Source: Anoplopoma fimbria (taxonomy: Eukaryota; Chordata; Actinopteri; Perciformes; Anoplopomatidae). Taken from it: 64,000 bases of DNA. A program made the translations under genes and the position numbers. Positions within the stretch are counted from its first letter, which is position 1. Every line of letters begins with the position of its first letter. This document shows positions 44,391-56,800 of the stretch, in pieces. The DNA lies in NCBI RefSeq assembly GCF_027596085.1, contig NC_072450.1, forward strand, positions 573,348 through 637,347. Direction: 5' to 3'. The notes beneath the pieces are model-generated. The model searched no databases, was not told where the DNA came from, and worked only from the letters and a program-made list of their open reading frames with translations.

Positions 44391-46645
44391 TTTTTTGGCA
44401 ACCAGTGAACAGGAAGTGACCATATATGGACTGAGGAGGAGTGACGTAGAGACGGCGTATACGTCTCTGGTGTCGACCTGTCAATCAGTGTGTAGCCCCG
44501 CCCTAAAGCATCCCCTGCTTTATGGTCTGTTTGACTCTAAATGGAGCATCATTTACTAAATGAACATCATGCTGTATTGAAGAAGACTTGAAACTAGAGA
44601 TTGAGACCATAAACTCATGTTTACAATGTTTACTGAGGGAATAAATCAAGAGAGAAGTAGAGTCATTTTCTCATAGACTTCTATGGAACCAGAGGAGTCG
44701 CCCCCTGATGGGGGGGGCGAAAACCTCGATGAAAACCAAGGTCAGTCACGGAGTTCCACAGGGGTCTGTTCTTGGACCGATTTTATTCACCTTATATATG
44801 CTTCCTTTAGGGAATATTATCAGAAAACTCAATAAACTTTCATTATTATGCAGATGATACCCAGTTATATCTATCGATTAAGCCAGACGAAACTAACCAG
44901 TTCTCTAAACTTCAAGCATGTCTTACGGACATAAAAACCTGGATGACCTGTAACTTCTTAATGTTAAACTCTGAAAAAACAGAAGTTATCCTACTAGGCC
45001 CAGATCACCTTCGAATTCAATTATCTAACGATATAGTTTCTCTAGATGGCATTGCTCTAGCATCCAGCACTACCGTTAAGAACCTCGGAGTTATCTTTGA
45101 CCAGGATCTGTCTTTTAACTCTTATATAAAACAGATCTCAAGGACAGCCTTTTTTCATTTATGTAACATTTCGAAAGTCAGGCAAATCTGCACTGGCTCC
45201 CTGTTAAATCAAGAATAGAATTTCAAATTCTTCTACTTACCTACAAAGCTCTAACTGGCCAGGCGCCGTCTTATCTTAAGGAACTTATAGTTCCATATTA
45301 CCCAACTAGAGAGCTGTGCTCCATCAATGCAGGGTTACTTGTGGTTCCTAGAGTATATAAAAGTAGGATGGGAGCCAGAGCCTTCAGTTATCAGGCTCCT
45401 CTTCTGTGGAACCAGGTTCCAGTTTCAGTCCGGGGGGCAGACACACTCACCACTAAGAGCAGGCTTAAGACCTTCCTTTTTGATAGTGCTTATAGTTAGG
45501 ACTGGTTCAGGTCTATAGTTAGGGCTGGTTCAGGTTTATAGTTAGGGCTGGTTCAGGTTCTCCTTGGTCCAGCCCCTAGATATGCTGCTATATGCCTAGA
45601 CAGCCGGGGGACTACCTAGGATACGCTGAGCTCCTCTCTCCTCTTCTCTCCCTCCTTCTTCATGTATTAATCTCCTATTCATGCACATTACTGATTTTGC
45701 TTCTTCTTCTTGTGCTTTCTCGCCTCGCAGGTTCCCAGGAATCAGGGTTATATTTGGACTGTCATCGTGCCACCTGCTGAGGCCCTGCTGACACCCACTG
45801 CTACTACCACTATCATTATTAGTCACATTACTATTATTATTGCCTGTACTATTACGCTTATTGACTTTGCTTCTACCCTGGAGTCTTTGTGCTTTCTCGC
45901 TTTGCAGGCTTCTATAAATCTTGGCTGTACCTGGACCGTGGTCGTGCATCCTGCTACGGCCCTGCTGACACCGACTGCTACCACCATTATTATTACTAGT
46001 CACATTACTATTACTATTACCTGTACCATTAAGCATTTTAGCTTTGCTTCCACCCTGAAGCCCTTTTTGCTTTCTCGCTTCGCAGGTTTCCATGAATCGT
46101 TGTGGTACCTGGACCGTGGTTGTGCCTCCTGCTGTGACCCGGCTGACACCCACTGCTACTTCCATTATTATTATTAGTCACATTACTATTACTATTCCCT
46201 ATTTCATAATTATAATTCTACTATAATAATTGCTGCTGTTATTATAAGTAGTCTTAATTTTTTCCTTGGTTACTCTGCTTACTACTGTGATTATATGAAT
46301 CATTTATGTCATATACATTGAATGTGTTGTATCTCTGTTATGCTGTTCATTCTGTACACATGACATCTATTGCATTCTGTCCATCCTGGAGAAGGATCCC
46401 TCCTCTGTCGCTCTCCCAGAGGTTTCTTCCTTTTTTCTCCCTGTTGAAGGTTTTTTTTTAGCAGAATTTTTCCTGTGCCGATGTGAGGGTCTAAGGACCG
46501 AGGATGTGAGGATGTTGCATGTGTACAGATTGTAAAGCCCTCTGAGGCAAATTTGTAATTTGTGATTCTGGGCTCTACAAAATAAACTGAATTGAATTGA
46601 ATTGATGGACACTAGAGAGAATGCAGCTTTAAGACATGAAGCTTT
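44391..46645 (-). repeat. Dispersed repeat family A, copy 6, split by a LINE
   Basis: 44391-44711 carries the family from the ggaagtgaccatatatggac end to gtcgccccctgatgg. The remainder (gatggacactagagagaatg, cagctttaa) resumes at 46603 after the inserted LINE. This is the most complete copy with both flanks. Confidence 0.9.
44712..46602 (+). mobile_element. L2/CR1-like LINE, 5'-truncated, internally deleted
   Basis: Inserted between tgatgg direct repeats (44706-44711, 46603-46608). RT remnants read VPQGSVLGPILFTLYMLPLG, then (shifted) YYADDTQLYLS, LNSEKTEVILLGP, VKNLGVIFDQDLSFN. About 45180 an internal deletion joins to the C-terminal region (LLTYKALTGQAPSYLKELIV, LWNQVPVSVRGADTL). The 3'UTR holds three copies of the 23-bp unit (45490-45555), three ~178-bp tandem units (from 45715, 45892, 46070) and the tail acagattgtaaagccctctg ending in (gaatt)n. 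Confidence 0.92.
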
Positions 46646-47206
46646 GACTTCTCTTCATAGAACTAGAGGTTGACGTCTGGGATCTCTTCATGTGGGACTT
46701 TAAAGTTAAAAGGTTGTCATTTTAAGAGGAAAACAGAAAGAAGCTTCATTGGTCAATCAAAACAAACATTTTAAATTGATGTCTTTAAACATTCATTTCA
46801 TCACACTTCACATGCTTTTGCAGATCCACAGAGGAGTGATGCCTTGCTCATTTCTACTCTTTAGCCACATTTAACATGTTGGAGCTGGTGGGCGGTGTTA
46901 CCTTTGGAAACAGCTTGACGTCTTTATGCTAAGCTAAGCCAGCCAGCTGCGGGACAGAACCATAACAACTGACTGTCAGAGAGAAAGAGAAGAAAATGGT
47001 TTCACTGAATGTTGAAACCCGAGATGCTAAAGGAGGAATTATACAAAAAAGTGACTTTGCTGGAACTATTTTCAGTGGCAGATGATTCCACATTTGATTG
47101 ATTCATAATGAAGTACAGTGTGTTCATCTCCATCAAACCAGGACCAGGGTGTTCTATGAGCTGTCATGTGTAACCATGAAATGTGTTTTATCTGATGTCC
47201 TCCCAG

Positions 47207-47290
47207 CAGATGAGCCGGTAGACGCGTTCAGGGACCGAATCACGTCCGGTGAATTTGACCTGCCGACACTTTCAGACGTCACTTTTCAAG
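47207..47290 (+). CDS. Weak candidate exon, product not recognised
   Basis: An open frame reading DEPVDAFRDRITSGEFDLP then TLSDVTFQ. It lies between an acceptor-like tgatgtcctcccag and donor-like CAAG|gtggaa, with codon-like composition. No partner exons were found and no family recognised. Chance is possible. Confidence 0.2.
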
Positions 47291-47299
47291 GTGGAACGT

Positions 47300-47995
47300 A
47301 CAGAACTCACTTCATGTCGGAGGTTGATAGAAATACATCAATCAGTCATTCTTGAACGTGGACCTCAGAATTTTCTCTCTTCTCTGGATACATTCTGTTT
47401 TCATCGTTAGTTCAGAGTTATTAATGTTTCAAATGAGACAAAGTTTAATTGAATATTCTTCATGTTGTTTTATGATTGCGGGCAGAAGAAGCACATGGAT
47501 CAGAAATGAGCTGCAGAAGTTCAGATCTGCTCCAAGAAATGACAAATATTAAAATATAATATTCTCTGCTGAAACAGTGGACAGTTTGAACCACAGCAGA
47601 GATGTGATGGAGACACGTCCTCTATCTGTTAATCACATTAAGAAGAGTTTATGTTAGAGTTCAGTATCACAAGAAACCACTGATTGATTGCAAACTTTAA
47701 AATGATTCATGGTTCAAATCCTAACGGAACAGCTGGACTCATAAACATTAAGTTCACAGACGAGACTGCATCTTCAGTTTTGTTTTAAATGTATTTTCTC
47801 CTGGAATAAGTTTATTTTTGACAAACAACCTTTGGGTTTTATAATCAAAGCCTGCTTTGTGAACTTATTTAATCATTATTTAAACTTTTGCCTGAACTTT
47901 AATAACGTGACAAAAGTATTTATTTTATATTTTTGTTTTATATTAAACATAACAAAGTAGTTTTGTTGCTTTGAGAGTTCAAGAAAATGTTCTAA
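47300..47995. other. Intergenic, nothing recognised
   Basis: AT-rich, no exon or known repeat. Confidence 0.45.
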
Positions 47996-48140
47996 AGGGG
48001 TTTTTTAGGGGAGTTTTTCCTGTGCCGATGTGAGGGAAGGACAGAGGATGTCGCATGTGCACAGATTGTAAAGCCCTCTGAGGCAAATTTGTAATTTGTG
48101 ATTCTGGGCTATACAAAATAAACTGAATCTAAACTGAATC
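47996..48140 (+). mobile_element. L2-like LINE 3' tail fragment
   Basis: Only the last ~140 bp: cctgtgccgatgtgaggg, acagattgtaaagccctctg, aggcaaatttgtaatttgtg and an aaactgaatc end. Typical extreme 5' truncation. Confidence 0.88.
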
Positions 48141-51100
48141 TTGAACTATTATTCAACATTTTTTATTTGTGAACGAACAGCCTGTAATGACTCTTTTAGA
48201 GAAAAGTTTATACAGAAACATTACATGCTGAATATGATTTTACAGGAACATTTCCAGAATAATTGCAATATTATGATTATATTATAAATATTAAGTATTA
48301 GCAGTATCATGAACAGTGTGTCTATAGTGACATTCCTGTAAACACTGCTGTAACTCCACATGTTGCGTCTAAAACTCCAGCTGTGTCTCTTTCATACATT
48401 TACCCAGGATGCTCGGGGGGGTTCCATCACCGTCACGCCTGCCGTTACTAAGCAACCGAAACCTGTTTGTGTTGGAATAACGGTGATCATCATGAAGTTG
48501 TGGTAATTTAGCCGTTAGCCTCACTGGCTAAACTACACAAAGAGAGATGTATCTCCCAGCACCATGAATCTTTCCCAGTAGCTTCGGGTCTGACCTTTTT
48601 ACATCGCGTTGTGACGTCCGTCGGCGGCGAGAGAAGAAGTCATTTATTCAGTGTGACGGACGATGAAGCTCCAGGTCGTCCTGAACTAAAACCATTAACT
48701 TCTCCTCCATTCATTTACTGCACACTGATATTTAAAGATTTATCTCTGATTGGTTGTTCACCGCCACATGACCAACGATCGTTCACCTCGCTGGCTTTGA
48801 CTACGATGGATTTGAGGCCCAAACAACACGACATCTGAACGGCTTCTGTTTCCGTTTTTCTCTGTTGAATAGAAACCAAAAATGGAACTTTGCTCTCAGA
48901 CAAATTCTGATAAACATCATGTTAATATGGGATTTATGACGACACCAAAGACCCCAAACTGCTGAACTCTGAGCACAATCCTTCTGTTTTCAATCAAATA
49001 GAAATTGACTGAAATCTTAAGGATCAACACTATTTTGGACATTATTCATGTCTGCAGTTATAATATTGGTCCAAAATCCTTTAAATTTTCCCCTAAACCC
49101 AATATCTCCTCAGATTATAATATTAATCATTAATATTGATAATGATGCTGATGCTCTCTAATATGTGAGTGAAGGGTCCACTGACTGAACCTGTTGAAAA
49201 CTGAAGAACCTCTTAAAGTCTAAAAGTCCTGATTTCCTTTATAAGTTTCCCTCAGACCTTTAAAACCATCTCTCTCCACAGAGTTCACCTCTTTGTGATA
49301 TTTATCTGATATCAGACAAAACATAAACGGTGTCTTTAGTGTTTGTGGCTGTAAAATAATAACCTTAAGTTTGATTTGATGTATTTAACGTGTCCTCTCA
49401 ATACAGACTGACTGTGGTTTGTTCTTACTTCACTCTTTAAACTTGCATAAAGCCAGTATGTTGGCATGGCAACCCATCAGCGTTGACTTATTATGACGTT
49501 GGATTCTCATGGACACGTTGCCCCCCCCCTCACATGGAGATCGGTTTAGAGATGTCAGACTGAAGACGGACTCGGTCCTGACACTCGTGACTTCACTCTA
49601 CCAGATGTTTAAAAGTTATAGAGTTTTAAATAGTTCAGCGGGTTTGAACAACGTTTGCTCCCCATGAGACAGCAGAAACATTTCCTAGAAGGTAACTGGA
49701 TAAGAATCTGCTCTTATGTAACGAGCGGGTGTCTGTCCTCCCCGGACCCGGTCGTCCCCCAGAAGACCTTTCTGGTCCTGCTCTGGTGGATCTGGATCTG
49801 ATTGCAACTCGCGGTGCCAAACATGCCTCCGGCTCGTTGTGAATAAAAGCAGCCAATCACAGAGCCAAGAGCCGGCTGGCAGCCACAGAAAGCATCAGGT
49901 CTTCAGTCGCTCCAGGAATCCAGCACCGCGATTCACAGAACCAACTAAATACAGACTGGGACGCGATTGGCTGTTTGTTTTGGGCCACATGTCGGCTGCT
50001 GCAGAGCTCCAGAGCTCCAGAGGGACGAACCTTGTCCCGCCTGTAGAGGGCAACCAATCCACTGCTGCAGGTGGAGCAGAAGGTGGAGAGACGGATCCTC
50101 CACCCAAACCCTCCACGTTGTTCTGGGCTGGAATATTAGCAGCAGAGCTTCAGTTTCACACAGACGTCTTAAATCTGTGAGTTCAACTCAATCCGTCTCA
50201 AACAACTCAAAGAGCGTCCAGATCTGAAACCGTTTGATACATTTACAAACATTTATGAAATCCGGTTTTCACTTTTTCTTTATGGAACATTCACTGTTGA
50301 TTGATCTTAGCATAAATCTGCAACATAAACAAAGTGTAAAAAATGTAAACAGTTCTGTATACTTTCGCAATGGACTGTATAAAACACTACATGCTTAAAA
50401 ATACTATATTTATTACATATATTGAGTCTCTAAATCACTTACATAGTCTAATGTATTGTAAACAAATGTTGTGTATATATAAATCAGAAACAATAGACTC
50501 CACAAAGTTTATTATTCCTGATAATGGACACATCGAAGGACATTATGTCTCTTATGACATGGTCATCTACTAAAGAAGAAAAAATATTTTAATGGTTCTC
50601 TCAACAAAAATATATTTTTTTATAATCCATTCATTTTGTTTCCCTGAGAATACATATAATAATCTTTACAATCATATAATGTTCTTATATAATGTAAACG
50701 TTCACTGCTCCAGTAAAAAGGACCGACCTTAGATACGACTTGGCAACGGGAGATATTTTTACTCGCTCAGCTCATAAGCTGTGTCCCAATCCAGCGGCTG
50801 CAGCCTTCGCGGTCTACGTGTTCCGGGTCCTTTGAACACCGTGAAGGCTGGACCGAGCGGTCTCTGAAATGAGACGGTCTGGTCCACAAATGATTTCCTG
50901 TTTATGTCACCAGCTTTTGCGCCCCCACCCTTTTGCCGCTCCCGTCTCCTAGCAACCAGCTGCGGTTCTCATAAAAGAGTATAAAACAGTTAAAATATTA
51001 AAATGGACGAGCTGCTGTAAATAGTGCAGCGGCTCCGGTAGAGTCAGCTGGTTAGTGAATAGCGTCACGTCACTTAACCATCATTTTAACATGAATGTGA

Positions 51101-51267
51101 TCTGATCAGGTCCCTTGCTTTTAGTTTTAACACTTGTATCTGTAAATATTCACGTGAGTTAAAACACAATAATTACATTTAAATGTGAATTCTCCCGCTG
51201 CTGGTCCACTAGTCGCCATGTCGTTTAAAAAAAAAAAATCAACTTCACCGGCACGCAATGCATCTTG
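48141..51267. other. Intergenic, no gene recognised
   Basis: Mixed composition; open frames at 48611-48838 and 49839-50227 show no recognisable protein. Short C run at 49521. Confidence 0.4.
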
Positions 51268-51958
51268 GGATATGTTGGGGTATGTTGGGATACGTTGGGA
51301 TATGTTGGGATATGTTGGGGTATGTTGGGGTATGTTGGGGTATGTTGGGATATGTTGGGATATGTTGGGGTATGTTGGGGTATGTTGGGATATGTTGGGG
51401 TATGTTGGGATATGTTGTTTGGGATATGTTGTTGGGATATATATGTTGGGGTATGTTGGGGTATGTTGGGATATGTTGGGATATGTTGGGGTATGTTGGG
51501 GTATGTTGGGATATGTTGGGATATGTTGGGGTATGTTGGGATATGTTGGGATATGTTGGGATATGTTGGGATATGTTGGGATATGTTGGGATGTATGTTG
51601 GGATATGTTGGGATATGTTGGGATATGTTGGGATGTTGGGGTATGTTGGGATATGTTGGGATATGTTGGGGTATGTTGGGATATGTTGGGATATGTTGGG
51701 ATACGTTGGGATATGTTGGGATATGTTGGGATCCGTTGGGATATGTTGGGATATGTTGGGATATATGTTGGGATGTTGGGATGTTGGGGTATGTTGGGAT
51801 ATGTTGGGATATGTTGGGGTATGTTGGGGTATGTTGGGATATGTTGGGATATGTTGGGATACGTTGGGATATGTTGGGGTATGTTGGGATATGTTGGGAT
51901 CCGTTGGGATATGTTGGGATATGTTGGGGTATGTTGGGATATGTTGGGATATGTTGGG
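51268..51958 (+). repeat. 10-bp G-rich satellite (ggatatgttg/gggtatgttg)n
   Basis: About 69 copies with rare ggatacgttg, ggatccgttg and ggatgttg variants. Every unit brings a GGG or GGGG run on the + strand. Confidence 0.96.
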
Positions 51959-52429
51959 CCGTGAAGGATCAGTTGTATCCTCTGAATCTGGTAAAGTAGG
52001 CTGCATTTATTGGCCGCATTAGAAGGAGTCGTTGAAATGGGACAGCCCCGTCACGGCCACTGTGACGCTATTGGTCTACAGATACAGCCTCCGAAGGATG
52101 AGACGCTGGATTGGGACACAGCTATAGAACCCTTTGGCTCAGCTACGAGCCAGTAAGCTAACGCTATGCTAGCATTAAGCTAAGGTTATGCTAGCAGGAT
52201 TCAAAGTCAATAACAACAGTGAATATAATGTGAAAGGGTGTTTAACAACAAGATGAGCTCTCAGCCAGTCATTGTCTCTAAATCGATATCAATACATAAC
52301 AATATAAACAACAACACATTGTTGTGTATGCAATTGATTAAAGTTTTTAATGAAGCTTTGAATATCCCCCCTTAAAATTATTTGTTTTAGTGTCATTGCT
52401 GCTTCATCGCCATGGAAATACAAGAGCTA

Positions 52430-52552
52430 GCAGGAGAGACCATAAACTCATGTTTACAATGTTTACTGAGGGAATAAATCAAGAGAGAAGTAGAGTCATT
52501 TTCTCATAGACTTCTATACAACCAGAGGAGTCGCCCCCTGGTGGACAGTAGT
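52430..52552 (-). repeat. Dispersed repeat family A, copy 7 (partial)
   Basis: gagaccataaactcatgttt through gtcgccccctggtggacagt. Confidence 0.87.
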
Positions 52553-52958
52553 AAAGACAAAGTCCAGCTGAAGCTGATTTTAAATCACTTCGAGAGACTT
52601 GAGCTCTCGGCCTGAGGACGTCCTTTAAAGAAGTGAAAAGTTCTCCACACAGCGAGGACGTGGACGTGACAGACAACAGGCAGCCTATTGGGAGGCTGTG
52701 ATCATGTGACCACCCACAGAGCGTGGAGACAAGTGCTCCGGTCTACTTATCAGGACACTGTGAACGTTTGAGCAGCAGATTGAGGTCAGTGTGTCACAGA
52801 TCTCCTCTGCAGAGCTCAGGTCTCTGGTGGGTCCTCTTAGAATAGGACCACCTGTTGAGTTTAAACAGGCTTACTGGGTCTTCTCTGCTCCTGAACATGT
52901 CTCAAATCAGATTCATCAAATTCTGTTCATGAGCTGGTGTGAGTATGGTGGGGGGTGG

Positions 52959-52960
<2 letters not shown>

Positions 52961-53028
<68 letters not shown>

Positions 53029-53286
53029 GGGGTGCAGATTAGATGCAGGGCTGCAGCCTGTAGTCCCTCCCCCCCCTGCAGCTCTCCTCTATATATACAC
53101 TGAGAGAGACGGAGAGGACGGAGCTCTGCACCGACGCTCCGACACAAACACTCAGAGAGAGGAGCGCTTCATTTATCCTCCTGTGTTGCAATCTGAATCA
53201 GTCAGACAGTCAGTCAGACAGTCAGACAGACAGGTAAACCAGGTGTCCTTCTCCTGATGATGGACGACTACACCCTCCCCTTCTGG
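52961..53286 (+). pseudogene. Inverted copy of hsd11b2 promoter, 5'UTR and first ten codons
   Basis: Nearly identical to the reverse complement of 37863-38196: (GT)n tract, cagattagatgcagggctgc, TATATATA at 53090-53097, the gtcagacagtcagtcagaca 5'UTR, and ATGATG at 53256 reading MMDDYTLPFW. Identity ends after Trp at 53286. The frame then runs on for eleven unrelated codons to a stop. No further hsd11b2 exon follows, so any transcript would not encode the enzyme. The core promoter looks intact. Confidence 0.9.
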
Positions 53287-54396
53287 GGGGGGCACCTCAA
53301 GGTCCAGGTCCAGACCATCTGAGAGGTCTGCAGGGGTCAGAACCTGTTCAGTGCTTTAGAAACCAGCATTTAAGAGTCAATTCTTTGACATGAAATTATC
53401 CTTCAGCCAGTTAAGACGCAGAACACAAAAACATAATGAAATACATGAAAACATCAAGTGACAGGAAACATAGAGAAGACCTTCATCATCAGCATCAGCA
53501 TCATCATCAGAAGGAAGTTATTGTCTGTGCCACATGTTTGCTCACATAAATAAAAGAGGACAAACAGATCATAAAACAACGTTCAGAACATTCAGAGCAT
53601 TGAGAACATTCAGACTCACTTTTGACTCTCAGCTGAGTCACATGTGACCAAAAAGACTTCAGCAGTTCCAGAAAGCTTCACACTCACAGTTCAGAAAACA
53701 AACTGGTTATTGAGTTGACGCTATTATGACATCCACAAACACTTGTTCACAGAAAAGACCTGCTGACATAACTCTGAATTCTTCAATATCACCTAAATAA
53801 AATAATTGATCTCAAATGTAAATTTTAATCTTCTTCTTCTTCTTCTGTGATTTTTGGCTCATGTGGACAAATAGTTGAGTGTAAAAATCAACATGTTGTG
53901 TAGCTCGTTTCCTCGTTCTTCAGAAGAACAACAGAGTCTCAGTCTGGATCTGCTCATCATGTGGGTCCAATCACGAGAATCTGTATCTGTGTTTTTACCT
54001 CCGAGGGGAAATATGAAGCCGTCACATACAAACACAGCATTCATCCTCCTGAAGAACATGGAAGGATTCATATTTAATTCACTCTCTGCTGTTTACTGGG
54101 GGGACGCGACCCCCCAATGAGAAAACATCCCAGTCTGACAGCACCGCTCAGATCGGTTAGCTTGATGCTACACTGAGAGACGCTGATGCAGCTTCATTCC
54201 GTACGTCTCCACAGTGTCCACCTGTGTCCTTGTTTAGTTTTTATTAAAATTCAGTTCTCTGAAGTTCAGGTTGTTAAACACAGAAGGTGTTACTGTTCAC
54301 ACTGTTACTGTTGGTTTGTTGTGTTGCCAGGTGCTGTTCATTAGCTGATGCAGAATGAGGTGATTTATCAGCGTCTGAAACCAGAGTGATTAAAAA
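53287..54396. other. Intergenic, nothing recognised
   Basis: Sequence downstream of the duplicated promoter; no exon recognised. Confidence 0.45.
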
Positions 54397-54925
54397 CATA
54401 GAGGAGACAGAGAGACCACACAGAGATCCTCTGATTCTCTGAACAAACTTCTTTGATAGCGTTCATGGCTGCACACGAGTTGTGTTTGTCTCTAGAAGAT
54501 CTCTAACTAAGTGAAATGAACCAGAAGTGAAGTGTCTTAAAGCTGCATTCCCTCTAGTGTCCATAGGGGGCGACTCCTCTGGTTGTATAGAAGTCTATGA
54601 GAAAATGACTCTACTTCTCTCTTGATTTATTCCCTCAGTAAACATTGTAAACATGAGTTTATGGTCTCAATCTCTAGTTTCAAGTCTTCTTCAATACAGC
54701 ATGATGTTCATTTAGTAAATGATGCTCCATTTAGAGTCAAACAGACCATAAAGCAGGGGATGCTTTAGGGCGGGGCTACACACTGATTGACACGTTTACG
54801 GCTTCTCTACGTCACTCCTCCTCAGTCCATATATGGTCACTTCCTGTTCACTGGTTGATAAAAAAACAAGATGGCGACAGACAAAATGCAAAACCCAAGG
54901 CTTCAAAACGTCAACAAATCAACGA
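54397..54925 (+). repeat. Dispersed repeat family A, copy 8 (longest)
   Basis: About 530 bp from gaggagacagagagaccaca through cagggggcgactcct-like tccatagggggcgactcct, the gtttatggtctcaatctcta and gctccatttagagtca blocks, to cttcctgttcactggttg and an aaaaaacaag run. No reading frame, no tRNA-like head, no clear TIR seen. Confidence 0.88.
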
Positions 54926-55492
54926 GAGACGTCATGACGACTACGTCAACTTCTTATAAAGCATCTATGGTCCAAATGCTGCTCTCATGCTTCCTTTTCT
55001 TATCTCCTTAAGTGTAGGGAACACTGGAACATCCAGCCCAGTCCCCCGGGAGAAATGTTCTTATTTTAAGTGTCTGAAAATCACAGAAATGTTGAATGTG
55101 GACATTTTTGCATTTAGTCAGAACAAGAGTCTTATATGGAGTTAAAGTTATTGAAACATACTTGGTATGATAACGAGTATAGGAAGCGTGAAAGTCCACT
55201 GATTGGTCAAACAAACATGTCCCATGTGAATCTAAAAGTAAACATCGACTTTAGGCTTGTTAGGTAACGTTTCGGGCCGTTGTTACTTATTTACACGCTG
55301 TAACGTTGTTACCATACGCTGTTACGTTACGTTCTTCCATTATGCTGATACTTAATATTTGAACACAAACCATGATCTGTTTTCTAATCTTAACAAAGTT
55401 GTTTTGTTTCCAAAACCTAACCAATCATTTCACAACGTTAACCACATGGCAGTGTGCATTTCTGCAAAGGTGATTCAAGGCTGACAGGAAAC

Positions 55493-55494
<2 letters not shown>

Positions 55495-55571
<77 letters not shown>
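55495..55571. repeat. (AT)n microsatellite
   Basis: 77 nt of pure TA. Confidence 0.97.
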
Positions 55572-55576
<5 letters not shown>

Positions 55577-56709
55577 TATACAAAGACCTTTATTGTGGGT
55601 TTTGAACATTCATAAATTGAAGTACTTGACCAAATCCCTGGTTATTTTAGTTACACACCTCAGCTACTTGAACTCAACCCTCGCTGTGTAAATCATAAGA
55701 AGATTATATTTATGGATTAGATTAAAGAGGTTTATAACAGTTGATCTTTTGTGTAGGAACATGAGCTTCCTGCAGTTTCCTTTAAACGTTGAAGGTTTCT
55801 CGTTACATCACGTTAAGTCGTCATCCACACGTCTCAGAGTCACCAGGAGGTCAAAGAACACCAATAAGTTCAGTTCTCTTTAGTGCTGGTTTAGTGCTGG
55901 ACTGAGGTTAATGTTTACACTCTGATGTTCTTTGTATCATTTTTATCACTTCGTGTTCATGTTGGTGTAACTTCTCATATCACTCACAGCGTTTAAAGGA
56001 AGAGGAGAAGAAGAGCTGTGACATCAGACAACATTAAACGTAATGAATCAATAAAGACAAAGATTATATATCAAGATCAGAGTACAACAGCAGTCAGATT
56101 TCCTGCTGTTACCTGAACACATCCCCTGCCTCTACAGCTGCTCTCCATTTCCTCGTCAGGCTCCTGATAGTGAAGGGAAGTTTTCTGTCCTCTGTCTCAC
56201 AGGACAGATTATAGATGAGTAAGAGGAAAATCAAATACATTTGATTGTTTTATTGTTTAATTGTCTTTATTTCATGGAGACGGCTCGATGACTGATTCGT
56301 CCAAAGAGTAGAGACAGGAAGTGAAGACGTCTCAATCCTGAAGTCACAAATATTTTCACATTTTCTCTAAAACTGTGATTCAACCCTTTGATCCGTGTGA
56401 TCATTCTAGTAAACTCATATCAATCTGAAACTCAGCTCGTATATTCGACATTTTAGAGGGCTTTAATTTTGAAATTTAACATCAGAATGTCCTGAGTGCA
56501 ATCTGACGTGGTGTGCTTTTACTTTGAAGTGAGACTCAGAGGTGATTTCACAAATTTGCAATAAAATATGTAAACAAAAAACAAATTAACAGCACTTTAA
56601 AACAAGTCTGTTATTGAATTAAAAATCACCCCTAAAATAATTAGAAATTTTGAAATATAAATAATTTGGGTTTATTGTGACATTGCCTCAAGATAAAATA
56701 CATTATCAC
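55572..56709. other. Intergenic, nothing recognised
   Basis: AT-rich; no exon or known repeat. Confidence 0.45.
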
Positions 56710-56800
56710 AGAGTCGTGGTTCGATTCCTCCGGTCCTCCTGTTGAAGTGTCCTTGAGCAAAACACTGGACCCCAGACTGCAGCTTTGTGTGCGTGTGTGT
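56710..56800 (+). repeat. tRNA-derived SINE-like fragment
   Basis: Contains a pol III B-box-like ggttcgattcc, then gtgtccttgagcaaaacact, the phrasing seen in many fish SINE-like repeats. No A-box seen; short remnant. Confidence 0.45.

Noticed and set aside
51185..52022. Open frames of about 250 codons on both strands
   Set aside because: Artefact of the 10-bp satellite, which has no stop in these frames.
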